64,000 bases of DNA from Acridotheres tristis (GCA_037013685.1 CM072899.1:10334479-10398478); one strand, 5' to 3'; counted from the stretch's first letter, positions 37,176-52,728 are shown. A program made the numbers and translations. The notes: generated from the letters alone by a model not told the origin.

Positions 37176-39559
37176 TGTAGAGCTCTGGTCTGGCTCATTA
37201 TGGCTGCTCATACTTTACATTCTCATCAAGAAACCTTCCAGGTGGGAATCAATGGCTGTGACCCCAGGAACAGCAGCTTTTTCTCCCTTTTGGTGTTTAA
37301 AGATGGATTTTAAAAGATGGATGAATGTGGTAAGGATATAAAACGAGTAATATTTTATGAACATAATAAAACTGGACATCATTAAGTTTAAAACCTCATT
37401 TATCTACACATGAATATCCTTGCAGAGTTCCAAATCAAGGTTCCCCACTAGGAACCCTGCCCCATTCCTGCTTTATTTTTCCTCCAAACGATGCTGTTAT
37501 TTTCTTTTTTCAGCAGCTCATTCGATGCAGAAGTCAAAGGAGTGTGATTTATTCTGGGTTCTCCACACTAAATAGCCCAGTGCTATTGTGTATGGCCAGC
37601 AAGCACTTCAGAGAAGTAAAACCATTTTTTTTTCCTATATAGAAGCAACCCAAAGAAACATTTAAATATATATAAGAATTAGAAGCAATTTTTTTCCAGT
37701 TTAGGTTTGAATCAAAATTATGAGCCCTGCTTCTTTCCTTTTACACAGAATTAACCTTCCTTTTTTTGGGAGGGGCACTTATTCCAATTCACAGGACACT
37801 GTGAAATGGCCAAAATTAAGGGATTCAAAAATCCAGTCTTGCATCTTGTTGAAATTCAGGTTATCCAAATTTCCTTGAAGAAATACATTTTGTTCCAGTC
37901 CTGCTTTCTGATGGAACAGTGCAGTTTATTTTGAGGGTGATGGAAGCAGACAAAAAAAAATAGGTGAAGAAAAGGGAAGATCCATGAGGTTAAGCATTTT
38001 TTTACACATTCCCACTTTCTAGCAGTTACCAATATCCAAGAAACATCTGTACAAACCAGTGAGAAACTTAGAGCATTAACTGCACAGTAAGATATCAAGA
38101 TTATTTTAAAAATCTTCTAAGATACCTTTAAAAGCAGTGAGGAAACAACACTGGAGTGTTATCAAGAAGGCTCTCAAACAGCAAATTCTGCTAAATGTCC
38201 TAGAGCCTTATTGAACAGCTTGCACTGGAAGATAAAGGAATCAAGACCATCTATGAAACAATCTTAAAGCTGATTTAGTAATTGCCTGTAAATACAACTC
38301 AGCCCAGGCTAGATGAGGCTCAGGAGACCTGAGACCCATCAGCTCCCCAAAATAGGTCATGAGCAGAGCTTTAAGAGATGCAGACACTGCGTGTGGATTC
38401 CTCCTTGGGGAATAATTTTTTGCCATGTTGCCATGGGAAGAATCCATCACCTGGTAATTTTGTTCCATTTGTGAGGCACTGAGCAACTTCATCAGGCAAC
38501 AACCAAATTAACCTTAGAAAAGCAAAGCCCATCTCAGCTGAGATGAGGCAGCGTTTTACCATGGGCACTTAGACACATGCACAACCAGCTGAGCCTACTG
38601 ACAAACACCAGTGTGGGGCATCCTGAGCCAGCACAAGCCTGTCTGAAACTTCACAGGCTCTGACCCTCTGGAAAAACTGAACTTCAGCTCATCTTTTACC
38701 ATTTCCAGCAGAAGGTGTGGACATTTTAACACTTAGAATCCTGTGTATCAACACCTCCCAGACTGCTGCATTCTGGTCCAAGAATTACATAAATGGACTT
38801 TTTACCTCCTTATTCAGTGGCCTTATCCCAGAAATGTTCCAGTCTCTCCATTTGCTACTGCAGATATTTCTGAGCTCTTCTGTTTCTTTTGATCTGCTCC
38901 TCTTGGTTTCTACAGCCAAGTATTTTCTCTTCATCTCTGTGTTCAAAGCACAGAGTTGAAAATGTAGAAATTAATCACTTTGAGGCTTCTCTGTGTGGAT
39001 GAGCACAGCCTGTGAGCACCAGCAGTCTGTGGTTCATTTCAGCACCATGGGCAGACTAATTTGCTGAGCTGTGACCAGAGAAACTGGGAGGCTGCCCTCC
39101 ACAAAGTGCCTGGAGCACCTGCCAGAGGCACAGACTGTTCCCTGGTGCCAGTGGTGCATCTCCAGCTGCAGCACAACCTCAAACATGTGGGGCAGGAAGC
39201 ATCAATGTACCCCACATAAATTCAGCCAGCACGTTCTCAGATCTCACTGCTTTGACTGCCTGACAGGATCTAACTGATGGGGAGCCTCACTCCCAGCCTC
39301 CTGACAGACTGTTAGAGCTGTGCTTGCTGACTGGGGACAAAAAAATGCCATTAGTCCAAAATCACCTGCCATTTACATGGGCTGAACACCTTCTGGTGGG
39401 GTCATGAAGCAAGAGGTTTGAAGATCAGAGAACAAACTGGCATTTACATGGCACACTCTAACACAATACCCCAAAGTACTAAATCTGCAGTGTTGAAAGG
39501 CAGAAGCTTTTCTCAATTCTGTGAATGCCTTCTAATATATTTTTATCAAATATCAACTG

Positions 39560-39573
39560 TTTTTTTTTTTTTT
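39560..39573. repeat. T14 homopolymer
   Basis: Fourteen T followed by AAAGTAG. Confidence 0.95.
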
Positions 39574-39980
39574 AAAGTAGATTTTAACACCCTTAAAGTC
39601 AAGATCCACACCTCATCTACCCAGCTGCACTGCTGTGAATCTGCCAACACAGCCAGGCCAGGGAGGCAAGGGACACACATCATCCACAAATCATCCTCAC
39701 AGAACAAGCAGGACCTTGTTTTGGGAGTATTCCCTAATTCCCCCAAATCTGTGACATAGAATTACTCCTCTAAAAACCTGCAATATACTTGAGACTGGAT
39801 CAAGATTGAACAAACCAACATGTTAGAACATACTTTGGAGCTAAGAGAGGGAGGAAAATGAGCATTGTTTAAGGAGTTGCCTTCCATCCCCTTTCCAGAT
39901 AAAGCTGGAACGCTGACTGGCCCTGCCCACGTAATTGTGTCTAAACCACGACACACACACTCCCTTCACACATTTCTCAG

Positions 39981-40020
39981 CAAAACAAAAAACAAACAGA
40001 AACCCCAACCTTCCAAAACA
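39981..40020. repeat. A/C-rich low-complexity run
   Basis: CAAAACAAAAAACAAACAG followed by AAACCCCAACC-type sequence, similar in style to the run at 32991-33040. Confidence 0.8.
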
Positions 40021-43000
40021 AGAAGGGAAACTTGGGCTTTTACTAAATAGTAAACACCAAGCCATTACTATGATTTCAACTGAATTATTCAAAAGAATAT
40101 TCATTCACTTTTAAATGCAAGAGAACCAACCAAGAAGACCTAAGCAAAGGTCAAATATTTGCTGATACACCTTGTACGTAACACAGCTCTGACCATGGAA
40201 AATTGAATCTAATCAGTCATATTGGTTAAACTACACGTGGGTGGAATTTAGGTGGGATGTAAGCAACTACAGTGCAGAAATCAGATTAAGCCTGGGAGAA
40301 ACTGCAGTGTGTGATTATCATGTAATAATTACTCAACATTTTGACAGAGCTCAAGACTGGGCTCAGCCCAGCCCTTGACGATGAGAAGGCAGCATAAACA
40401 TCAGGATATGAAACTCCATAACTTCTGTTATTCTGCCAGCATTTCCTCTGTGGGAAGTCCATGAGCTTCTGATGAAAGCCCAGGGTTGCAAATTCAAGAG
40501 AATCCCTGGGGTTCAGAGACAAGGTCCAGACCCCTGGAGAAGGCAACACCGAGTCAGCTGCAGTACAAATCTGTGTGAGTAACCTTTGGAATTGGGTCAC
40601 CACCAACTGTCCATGGATGTGGAGTTCTAAGAGAAACCCATCTGGTCCTGGCATCCATCTGATCTGCTCTTCATGCTGTTACCACAGCAACTGACACTTA
40701 AATGAAAAATCTTTGAGCAAGCTGGATCTATAGACAGCCCTACCAAATCACAAGGCAGCAAAAGAGGATGCTTGAGGCGGGTCTGGGAGGCATTTAGCTG
40801 TGTATTTACCAAAAGGGGTTTCAGCCTTGTTTTCTGTTTGTGCTTTATCATTTGACAGAATAAGTATCAGCACACCAATTTTTCTTTATCAACAAGTCCT
40901 CTGTAGGTCAGTCACAGCAATGATGTCTTTCCATTTGGCCTACTTTGCAGTCTAAATAGATCTTAAATATTTTGATTTCTTCATTGTTTCCATATCACAC
41001 ACAAATTGAACATTTTTTTGCTGTAAACACAACTGCTGAGAGAAGTAATAGCAGCCATGTGCTTTTTCAGAATTAAAAGATGTTTTACAAAAGCATAAAA
41101 TCCAACTAGATCTTCCCACTGGCATTTGGATTTAGTGTGTTGGATTTGACCCAAATTTCTTTAATACTTTAGGGACACAGACCTAACATTCAAGTTCTTT
41201 GCAGGATATTTTAATGTTTGGCAATACAGACGTTAAGACTCATTTCCTTTTGAGGGAGGGAAAGTCTGTGTTTGTAGTAGAGGATATTACATGGGTTGAA
41301 CTAACCAGTCTTAATATTCTCCCAGCTAACTCTGGCTTAAGCTCTCAGTCTTCATAGCAGGACAAACGAGGGAGGGTTTTTCCCTGTCCCTGAACCAGAT
41401 TTAGGCTCCAAAAGCAACGCCCACACAGGTGACACAGGGCACAGAACACGAAGGGAAGTGGGAGCTGGTGACTGAGGACAGGGAGGTGACACTGGGGGTG
41501 GCTCTGGCTCACACAACCCACACCCTGAGCCTTTCAAATCGGTGCTGAGCATTGCCAGTGCAAGGTGTACAGAGGAAAGGAACACAATTCAAATTATTTT
41601 TCTTATTCTTTGAATGCATCTTTGAAATTTCTTTTCTTATTACTCAAAGTCTGCAATTGAGTGGGACTATTTTACATGTAAAACGTTCTGCTTTAGAGGC
41701 ATTATGTCTTTCAAAGACCAAGAGGAAGGAGCGAAAGAGTCAATGAAAGAAACTGAAGGACACCATTGAGAGAAGTGAGAAGTATCTAAGATCCTTGAGT
41801 CTGAAATAGAGAAGCACATTTCCATAAAACTTCACTATTACACATTTAGCTCCCTAATTTCTTTCAATTAAAAGAACTGAAAAAAACCTTCCCTGCACAA
41901 AACCCCTCCCAAATACTATTTTGCCACTACAACAATTTTTCTAAAAAAATCCCAAATTACGTGCAGATTAATAACTCATGAGCCAAATTTCTTTCAACTG
42001 GCTATTTAAAATTGTCAACAAAATTCATGTTATGTAGAGTTCTGGTTGGGGAAAAGTCAGAGAGGCTTTTGTGTTAATGTTTCCAGATGTAAGTGTTGGA
42101 CTGACAACCCAGCCCTTTCCTGCTTTGTCACTGGTTACCAAACTTAAAAAGAGGAAGAAAGTTAGAGCAGCCACCAAGATTTACTCAATCAGGAGCAGAA
42201 CAGCGACCCATAAAAATTTCTGGCACAAACCTTCCTGTGAACACATTTGCATGTTTATTAGTTAAACTTTGCAGTCTGTGAGCACTCTTGTGAAAAAACA
42301 ACAAACCATTAGTACAAGAAATGGTAGAAAACACATTTTTAAAGGCCAAAAAATCTAAAGTAAACTGAGAATCTTTTTTGCTGGAAATGTTTGCGAATTG
42401 GCCTGTCCTTCAGAAAGTCTTAAGAGTCCCAAGGTACAAATTCTGTCAAAATACAAGTCTGAGTCTTGTCTTCTGAATTTGGACTAAATTTTGAAAATCT
42501 CAATTTGCAAATATAGTATAGGTTTCCTCCTTCAAATAGAACTATTCCAAGTAGGAGAAACAACCCAGCAGGAAGATATGATGTACAGACTATTGAAATA
42601 AGCCCAGATTCTTAGATGAAGTTAAGACATTTCATGATTTTGGATGAAACAACCCTATAAATACAGTTAAACTTTTTACTGTCCTCAGTAAGGTAAAAGC
42701 TATTGATGTAATTAAGTAATTAAGGAAGAAATCTCCAAACCTTAGCTTGACCCTTTACTTTCAGTGATTAATTTAATAATACTTATACAATAATATTGAA
42801 AATCTGATTTGGAAAAGCAATATTCCATGTCATGCCATGGCTGTCTCTTCCTCAGCAGTAAATCTCCCCCCACCCCTTTCAGTGTGTGAGGGCAGAGGAC
42901 GATTATTCATATGCAATACCCTGTTAACAAGTGTTCGTGACTTCACTGAGCTTTAATTGACAGCACAGATGTCACAGCTCCTGCCTCCAGCCCAAGCAAT

Positions 43001-46000
43001 TGTTTGGAAATCTGAGTTATTTACCTGCTGGTGTTGACAGGAAGCTGGACATTTCTGTTCTGATGAGGGCTTTGTTTTGAGGTCTCTCAGTCCATCTTAC
43101 CTTCTGTCCCCTCCTATCTTCCATGCCTAAAAATACTTCTAATGGCTGTGCAGAAAAGGCTTCCTATTTCAACATCACATTTGCATTTTGCAGGAAGACT
43201 CTCAGGAATTTTTGAGATTGTCCCAGATTAGAGAGAGACCAAATCCATCACAAGACAATCAATTTTAATAGAGGCAAGATCACAGTCTCAACTTCTCCCT
43301 GTGTGTTCCCACTAAGATCACAGTGCCTTCTGTTCTCTCAAAGTCAGCTATCAATACAAATTATATGCAGAAAAAAAAACCCATCCCACCAGCAATGTGC
43401 TGGACATTTGTATTCCCAACAAGATCTTGTTAAAGATCCTGTTAACAAACCTGGTGGATGCCAGTCTTCCTTCACATATTGATCTGGTGGAGCAAGCACA
43501 AGGCACGTAGACTTCTGGTCTGTATTCATTTGTACTATAACTCTTGGCACAGGATCAGCTGGCAATGGTCTCCCCCATGTTTTAAATCAATTACCTGAGG
43601 TAGTAATTGTTTGTTATCAGTACGGGGGATTTAATAAAGAAATATACTTGGTAAATCAATGTGAAGACAAATCCAGACATCTACATATAAATTAGTTTAC
43701 TTTAACTTACTAAAATGAGGCTGCTGGGATGATAATGTTTGAATACACTAAAATAACATTACCAGTTTGTATAAATTGGCGTGTTAAATACATTTCTGTC
43801 CATTCTTTGATCTTTAGAGCTTTGCTTCTAGTGACACTATCCAGTATCCTAAGGAGGGGCTAGGCTGGAAAGCCCAGATTATTGCCTTTTTTTCACATTG
43901 TCTTAATAGAATCAGCAAAATAAAATTATGAATTATGTTATCATATCGACTGAGCAGCTTATGTAAAGTACCTCTGTTCCCACAGAATTGAAATTTAGTG
44001 TTTTAACAATGGACTTTACTCTTCCACTCACCTGTGAATGAGCACTACTGGAGCAACACTGAGCCTGGTTCTGCCCTTCTCACCAGCTAAATCTGTTTCC
44101 TCTTCTGTGAAATCACTGCTGCTTTACATCATTGTGAATTAGGTCAGAAACAAACCCAGTGACTGCTCATTCCAGCTAGTGAAACATATGAAGAGTGGCT
44201 GCAATGACAGATCTGTAATAATGCTTCTCATCTGCAGTCAATTAAATTTAGACCACGCAGAACTATAAGAAGTACACAGTGGAAAATTTTGGCAGGGTGA
44301 CTGGCAAGCTGTAGCACATCTAACAAACTTGAAGACTTTTAAATTCATCTTCCCTCTGAACTTTAATCAAAGGCTATAAAAAAGAAATCCAGCTGAATAC
44401 AATAAAAATTTAAACAGCGAAAATCATTAAAGCAGACACTTCTCGTTACCTCATGGTGACTTGCAGAAAAACCTTGTCAACGTCAGATGCTCATCCCCAG
44501 TGCTATAATCATAATTCACCTTGCTGGAACAAACAGCACAGGAATGTCTGCATCTGCTAAGCTTGTGTACTAGACGCAGATATGAGAGGAGGCCAAGCAT
44601 GTTTTTATAAGTTACAAAAGAGAACAATTTCTTCTACCGGAGGGGTAAGAGCTTTTGAAATTTGCTTTTGGACATAGGAGTGTCTTTTGAGAACTACTGA
44701 ATATATCTTCAAATGAAAACTATAAATTAAGTGTAATTATTTCTGACAGCTTGCATGAGAAAAATAAAGCATTTATCCTGTCATTGAGGTTCCCTGTCTC
44801 AGGACTTTGGAATCTTCCTTGTGGCATATCCACACTGCCCTTAGCACAGACTTCCTTGGTTTTTTTCTCCACCATAATTTTGGGGTTTTTTGAAGTATGT
44901 GACCTTCCTTCAAAAACCTGTGGCTAAAATATTTGTCCATCCTTTGGCTGTTTGACAACTTTTCCAGCAGACCTCACCCCAGAGCTGCAATTTCCCCCCT
45001 CAATCCATACCCAGCAGCAATCATACCCACATCATTCTCCCCTCCTCACAAACCCCAGGCCTTTATACCTCTGCCCTCCCCGTGTCTGTATTTTTATTTA
45101 ATTTATCCTCACGCTCTCAGAATTCAGAATTTCTCAGATTTCATCTGTTCCCCTCTTTGTGCTTGTCAGTCCAACCTTAGCTCTGGTGTTGCCTTTATGA
45201 AGTGCATCCCTCATCCCCTTGCCTTTTATTCAATCAGCCCTACAAGACACATCCTTTCTGTAAATGACTCCTCTGCAAGATCTGCCTCACTAATTATACA
45301 CTGAACATACATTTATCTGTTCCTACAGCAGGTTCCAGAGAGCAGGGCTTTTCTTCTGTGCCTTGTCATTTAAAACACTGCCACTATCAGCCACTTCACA
45401 ATGACATCGCAGCATCACTTTGCTGCAATTAGGAGGGAAACGTGCCAGCAGAGGATGGGGTTTAAACTCTTCTGACAAAGAAAACAACACTGAAACAATT
45501 GGCTGCCTCCCTGTTCACAGAGCCCTAAGGGGTGTCTGGGAACCCCAGGTGAACGTGGATTGTCTGGAAGGGATGGTTCAGTCTGGCAAACAACAAGGAA
45601 ATGTGCTCTTGTAGGCTGTAAATTGTGCTCCATGTAAAACAAAGTGCACGGCCTCAATCTAGAGGCAGGTTGTTTTTAGAGAGATGGCACTATTTTTTTA
45701 AAATTTTCTTTAAAAAAGTTCTTAAATATTACATCTGAGACATAGTGACATATATTTCCCTATTTTGCTCCAAAAACCAAAAATGGTAAGGATGTTATTA
45801 AAAGCTGACAACACAAAATCTTTACTAACCCACATTCCTGCAGTGTTGTTGCCATGAGATCAGTCTGTCAGATCACACAAAATCTAAGATAACGGGTTTA
45901 TAATCCAGTAAATACTTTTTCAGGAGCAGGTTTTCACAAAACAGCCATTCTCCAAGATAGAATGGACTCACCAGCAGACACCCAGCAGGAAAGAACCAAG

Positions 46001-47398
46001 GACGAGACAGGGTTGGACAAGGAGTAGCTGGAGCTGCTCAGCGTAAAGGAATTTCTGTGATGTCCCTGGTTAGTGGAATAACTCTGAAATAAATAGGAAG
46101 TAGAGACCAAAACCTGAGTCCAGAAGGGGCCAGAAACACTTTTTGTTCCAGAAAAGTATTTCTGTCTTGGGAGATCAGCTACCCTGCAGACCAAAACAGG
46201 GTAAGAATATTCTGATTAGAGAAAACCAGATACATTTAAGATTTTTAGATTGGACTCATTAGATGACAGAAACAGCAAAAACCAAATTATGCTGATATAA
46301 CTTATGCTGATATTTTGCATTGTTTCTGACAGAATTTCAGAGGTTTTGATCAGCATTTTCCCCCTCAGGGTTTCTACAAACAGGTTCCATGCAGAATTTC
46401 TGGTGGAGTAGGATGCACAAGTGGTGCTGGAAATTTTCGGCAGGCATCAGCAAATGCATGTTAAGTTTGCATTTGAGAAACTGAATACAAAAATCCTGTT
46501 TTTCAGATCACCAGCAGATTTGGTTGATAAGAAGATAATTTACTCTGTAAATGTTATGTTTAGTGAGTTCAGTACAGCCAATTATGGAACTCTGGCTACC
46601 ATCACTCCTTTGAGTAAGCTTCCTTACATTTACTGCACTGAGCTCCCAAGCATTTCCTATAAGGAGGAGAACAGGTGGATAAGAGGCTCCAGTGGGGCTA
46701 ATGACACAGAATAAAACTCAATACTGTTATCTGAGCTCTTTGTCAATGCTTTGAGAGGAGATAACTTATTAAGAGATCAAAACCTACATCTTTAGGACAG
46801 GCTAATCTGACTTGAATTAAGACAGCCAAATTCAAACACTTTTTAATCAAAAAGTTTACCTATATTAAATTTCAGAGCGGGTTCTCCATAGGGTTTGTGT
46901 AAGTTTTTCTCCAGCAGACAAGCTAATGAAATAGTTTATGCAATACATGGAAATGGCAACTGTAATTGTTTCAGGAGTGTATCAAATCAATCAATCTTTA
47001 TACAGGTATCTTTCAGATGAACAAACTTAGAATGTATTCAGTTTCCCTTACCTTCAGGAACACCATTTGCAGAGGTGAACTTCCACCTGATGTGTTAATT
47101 ACTTCCTCAGCACAAGCTGCAGCTGCCTTGCTTTATATGAAGATTGGTTATGTGCTTAATTAAAAAAAATTAAAATCCCCTCTAATATTTTTAAGTGTAA
47201 TTCTGGTGTTTTAAAAAAAAGTTTCACCATCTCATTGATCGTTTTCAGATCAATTTTATGAGCAAGCACAGGAGGACAGTTGCCATTATCTCTGCACAGT
47301 TTGAAACTCATCAACACTGCAGAACATTTTGTAAAATAAGTATCAATGATAGTACTGGAGATTGAAATCATTAATTGACCAGCATTGGACCTAATTCA

Positions 47399-47430
47399 GC
47401 AAAAACAAAACAAAAAAAAAGAAAACAAAC
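47399..47430. repeat. A-rich run with C/G interruptions
   Basis: About 32 bases, mostly A. It could be an old retroposon tail, but no body is recognisable to its left. Confidence 0.8.
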
Positions 47431-50400
47431 CTGAGCAATCCCTAAAGCTGGAATCAAGCCATGCTCCAAAGTGACTCTTGGCAGTTTATTTCACATAAGT
47501 TGTATCTAGCTGGGTGGAAAAGATGCATTAGTGTAGAAGGAATTACCACTGCCAGTACTGGTGAGGAAATAATGAAAATGTGATTGGCATAAATCATTCA
47601 GAAATCTTATTACACAATCCTGATCCATATATTAGATTGCCTGGCATTCCAGTGCTGAGAAGTACTAAGGTCAGACTTACTCTGGAGTGCTGTATTTCTT
47701 TACACATTTTATTGTAAATAGAAAGTAGAATTCTGATCCCACAGGAAATTCTAACATTTTGACATTTATTTTTGGTGCAAATAACAAACATACAGGGTTT
47801 GAATCACTGAAACTCTTATATGCAATAGTATAGGAATATCAAAATAATGTAAATATCATAGAAGTTGAAATTAAATGAATAAAATGCCAATATAAAATAT
47901 TTCAACATTGCCAAAAAGAAGTAAGGTAAAATTATTCATTTTGATATTTTCCCATCAAATTTAATCTAAATCAATGTATTCACTTAAGATGATTCATTTC
48001 TGATGAAATTGCATTGGCTGAGTAGAAAATTGGTTTTGTTTTTTTTTTCCTCAGCTCAGTCTCATTATTAAAGATTGATCAGATTGTAAAAGTGTTGGGG
48101 AAATAAACATTAGGAATTCAGCTTTTGCAAACTTACTATATTGAGGTAATTTTGATTAAAATTTCACAATCCCCAAGAAGGAAAAGCAAATAGTCACAGT
48201 AATTGTCAATCATATTCAAAGGACTTACAGGTGGCTCTAAAGTGACTTCATCAGAGATAAGTAACTGAATTGCTCACATGAATACGACCATTGGAACACG
48301 AGTTCTGTCTTTTCCTCTGCAGGTCCTGTGGTTCTGCACCCTCAGCAGCAGCAGCCTCTGCTTTGGTCACTTCTCCAGTGAAATCCTGCCTGTGAGAATT
48401 TAGAGCTGCTCTGTTGTACCAACATGACAGAGTCCAATTTACTGTCCTGCAAGAAGTTAAAGTTGTGTGTCTGACTTCCTTTTTACCATTAGCTCCTGCA
48501 CCTTGTTTCTGTGGCTTCATGTATCACCTTCCTCCCCCTTGTAATTGTAATTCCTTCATTCACGCCTCTCTTTAATCATCCCTCACCTCCTTCTTTAGCT
48601 TTTCTGCTTTCTTGCAAAATACTCAACAGAATTTGTGTTGTCACAGCCTAGAAAAGTTTTTCCCTCTCCCTAGGAATAGTCTCCTATCTTATTGACCTGT
48701 CTCTCATCCTGCATTAAGCTTAAACACTTCAAGACTCTTTGGGGAAAGAAACTCCACATTTATATAAATGGTAAGACTTCAGCAGTACTCAGAAAACAAA
48801 GAATAAATGAGCAGAAACTTTCATTCCGCAGGGAAGGCAGTTTAACTCTACAGTAAGCTAATTAAGGGAGCTCATGAAGATAAGGGATGCCTTCTGTTCA
48901 GATGTTGCTGTATTTTATCTACAGCCTGTGCAGTTTCTGCACAGACACACAACATCCACTCCCCAGGTGCAAATGGAGATCAGACCTCAAGTGTTTCAGT
49001 GTCCTTAGCTGATTGTTACAATGGTTCTTTCACTAATCCTGCAAAATGAGAGTAAAGTCAGTCTGAAACAACAGATTATCCTGGAATTGCTAATAAAACA
49101 ACAAGGAGAACAAATAAAAGAACTTAGTGCAACATTCTGGCTGTTGCCCAAATTTTGGTGCTGTTCTACATGGAAAAAATCTGGCTTGGAAGCACAGTTG
49201 GACCTATTCATACATATTGAACCTTTCCTCATCTCATGCACCACTAACTTCTTGCAGATGCTTAAGTGACTTAAGCAAAGTACTCCAGAGAGCAAAAACA
49301 TCAGTGAGAAGTGGCTTTAGTTTCCAGTCAGAGGCAGCACATTTGGCCCTCAGATGCATTGGCTCTGTGAATGATCCAGCACACTTTCCAAGCTGCAATT
49401 GGTAAATTTACCCTCCTGCAGGCTTATATGAAAGTATTTCTCACTACACAGTCAGCATTTCTCCAGTCAAATGTGTGTTTCAAAACTTCTCTCTCAAGGA
49501 AGTTTCCCCTCTCCTTGAGTCCATGTAATTAGTCCAGGGTGGCCCTGCCCTGCCTCGTTCCACCCGAAATTCCTGATGGTATTTCTCTACCATAATTGTG
49601 AACATTTATCACCAGCAGTTCTCTAGACAGTCTTGTGACTTGGAAGCAGAATGTAACTGGTGTTTAACATTTGCCTTGTCCCAAGTGCTAAACAACCTTT
49701 CATTACCTGCACTTGGCAGCTGCCCAGGAAACTTGGGTTTTTCAAGCCCATGTGAGTATGGGAACATTACTAAAATAGTCTTCTCAGATTCTTGGGTTTT
49801 CATTTACTTCTGCTCCAACAAAAGTATTTCTTTATTGTTTTTCAGGAAGCTAAAACCTCAGAAAGTTGGTGGCACAATTTCTCCCTCTTTATACATGGCT
49901 GCTGATCATCTGGTGAGCTGGACATGTGCAGCAAAACCTTCCAGAGAGTCCTTTAGGTCAGTTCTACAGGATGAGGTTGCCTAATAACTTAAAGCTTACC
50001 ATTTTGCATGTAATCTAAATGCATTTTTTGTGGTTTTTTTTCTGAGTGAAGTAGCTGAATATCACCTCAGGAGAAGAGATTCTCGTGCTTTACTCATTAG
50101 GGAAGGCCACAGTCTGTACATTTCCAGAGATACAAGATAAGTCACAAATGGAGGGATTCAGTGATCTATCATTATGTTAGGTATTTTTCCCACCCAGTCT
50201 ATTGGGTGCTGTATCAGGAATGGGCTCAGCAGACAAACTGCAAGCCCTGGCACACTGAGTGCTTAAAAACCAAAACACAACAAAGGGCTGGGGAAATACC
50301 TGCAATGCTTCTTGGCTTGATGTGTTTTTCTGGTTTCACACTGCTGTCTTCTCATGTTATACATGAAGTGTTGGTATACATTATTGCTGTTAATAGCAAC

Positions 50401-52728
50401 ATATAACAGCAATGCCAGGATCAGCACACCAGAGGGAGGAAAGAAAATCTAAAAGACAATTGTCTCACAAAATAGAGCAAGTCTAATAAATCAGCCATTA
50501 CTTATTTTTCCTTAATTACAGATGGCTTTTAACCTTCAAAGCAGAAGTATTTTTCTCCCAGTAAAAGCAGCACACACAGGTAACTCATCCATTCATGTAC
50601 TTACAGGATTTAAAATTTTAAAGTAGGGCTTTTCACCCTTTTAAACTGTAATGACTAAAATGATATTTCCATTTCCATTTAATAAGGAATGCTGATGATG
50701 CCAGTGCCTGGAAACAGTGAAAGGCCAAAATTCCCAGCTATTTGGGATGAGAGAAACCGAGATTCAAGCACCCAGACTGAATGGGAAAAAGTAAAAATGT
50801 CAACTTGCACTCTACAGCTCCTAGATTAAATCTTGGCCACTTGCACAGTTTCTTGCTCAGGACAAAATAACAAAAAAACTCATCCTGGTCTTTAGGATCT
50901 TTTCTAACAGTAATTTCAACAGAGCTGATGTGCTTCTAGGAAACACTGAAGTTTTGAGAAGTCCACATCTTTTACTGCTAACTAGACTGCTAACCTAGTG
51001 CAAAATGTTCATCTTGCTCTAGTGAAAATCTCCTTAGTTCTACCTGAGTATTTTAATTTTTTGCTCTGCCTCCAGTATACCTTTGGGGCAGTCATTTCAT
51101 ATCTTGCACATCTATGGTGTTGCATGATGCTGTGATTTTCCCTCTCCATAAACTTTTCCATGGAATGGAATTCTGTAACTGTAGCTCCTATCTTCATCTT
51201 CACATCTCGGATTGGAGCTGCAATGAAGCTCAGGAGTGCTCAGGACAAGAAAGCTGCTGGAGAGATCAGCTCTGCTCACTCTGTTCTTGGATGGAGTGCT
51301 GTAAAAAGCTTTTCCATACGCAATGATCCCGCAGGTTGCACAACACAACGTGACTCCCAGTACCTTTAACATCCCAACAGGGACACACCCATTCATCCAG
51401 AGCCACGGATAAGTCAGCAGAATAATAACCTTCCCCACATTCAGCTGTCACGAAGGTGCAGTAAACTTCTGTGAACTCCAGCAGTGCATGTACCCAGGCC
51501 TGTGGGAGCAGTGTGAGAGCCCGAGCACCCCTGAACCATGAACTGCTGCCTTTCAATAGCCACACCGTGCTGCAAAATTGCTGCATTATTCACTCAAAGC
51601 CACGGTGCGAGTTCCTTTTATTGATTGGGGATTTAAAGCTGGCTCCAGCAAAGGGAAGGGTCAGAAAACAATTACTTAGGAGCCCCCACAAAGCTGTGTG
51701 AGATAACACAAGGAGTCACTCCCTGTACTTGCCCCTTAACCTCTGCCTGGGGCCACCACTACTCTCCCACCAGCTCTGGCAACTAAACAGGGATTATTGC
51801 ACCTCTGGCTGAATGAGTGTAAGAAGGAAGGAGGATTGTGTTTTTCCTATTGCTGCATAGGTACACCTCTCATCATTTTCAGGGAGAAAATACTTAAATC
51901 AATGGTGTGTCTGAAGATTAAATCCACAGGCAGAGGCTTGTGCAGTGCATTTTGAAATTAACCACTGCTTAAGAGCAATGACAAGCAATCATATAGATCT
52001 GCACTTGCAATCCACTTCAACATGCTCGCTTCAGTGAAAACAGATAATTTAATAACATTCCCTTATAAACAGTGTTGCATCTCCTAGAGAATCCAGTTTG
52101 TATTTTGTAATTTCTCACGTCCCATCAATACAATCCTTAAGCAGCTTTCAGATGCAGAGCTGATCTCCACTGCCCTCTGATACACCTGCACACACCCTCT
52201 GAGACTTCAGGTGTTGCCAAATTCTCACTGAGGGCAGAGTACAAATTGCAGTGAGGACTGCCCTGGAATTTGTCTAGCCTGATTTTCCCTTAGTGCCCAA
52301 CTCACCCAAGCTGTCCTGGTCAGATTGAATAAGGCCTAACTGTATGGATGACTTTTATTAATTAATCTAACGGGTATAGGAGTTACTGAGAGGTAAACAA
52401 ACATCTCACTAATAGCACATCATAACTGAGCCATGTGCTAACAACACTTTGTTAATTTACCAAAGAAGTTTGAGAAATGAATCAACCTCTAAAATGTTAT
52501 TCTAAACCAGATTTCACTTACTATATTCCTAGGGCAAAGTTATCAGTTTCCACCTTGGATTTATTCTGTTTGAGAGGCTGCATTGTTTTTTCTTCCTTAG
52601 CTTTCCCTGGAGTCACATTAGATTTTAATATCTTAACAACAGAAGAATAGTAGCTTACTAATATTCATGAAGGACACACAGGCCACCAGAACTCCCATCC
52701 TCTCCTGCCTGTATTTCATTGAAATCAT

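Larger units (their letters stand above)
35781..52728. other. Long non-coding stretch without a supported gene
   Basis: About 17 kb of AT-rich, CpG-poor DNA. Frames reach about 130 codons (36215-36592 minus, 44933-45304 plus, 49598-49984 plus, 51112-51586 minus in two overlapping frames) with no domain I recognise. Small simple repeats at 36784-36801, 37152-37175, 39560-39573, 39981-40020 and 47399-47430 are listed separately. A conserved regulatory element could be present, but single-sequence reading cannot show it. Confidence 0.5.

Noticed and set aside
39895..39960. CTAAACCACGACAC, like the very end of some bird LTRs
   Set aside because: Only about 12-14 bases match and the upstream LTR features are absent; chance is likely.
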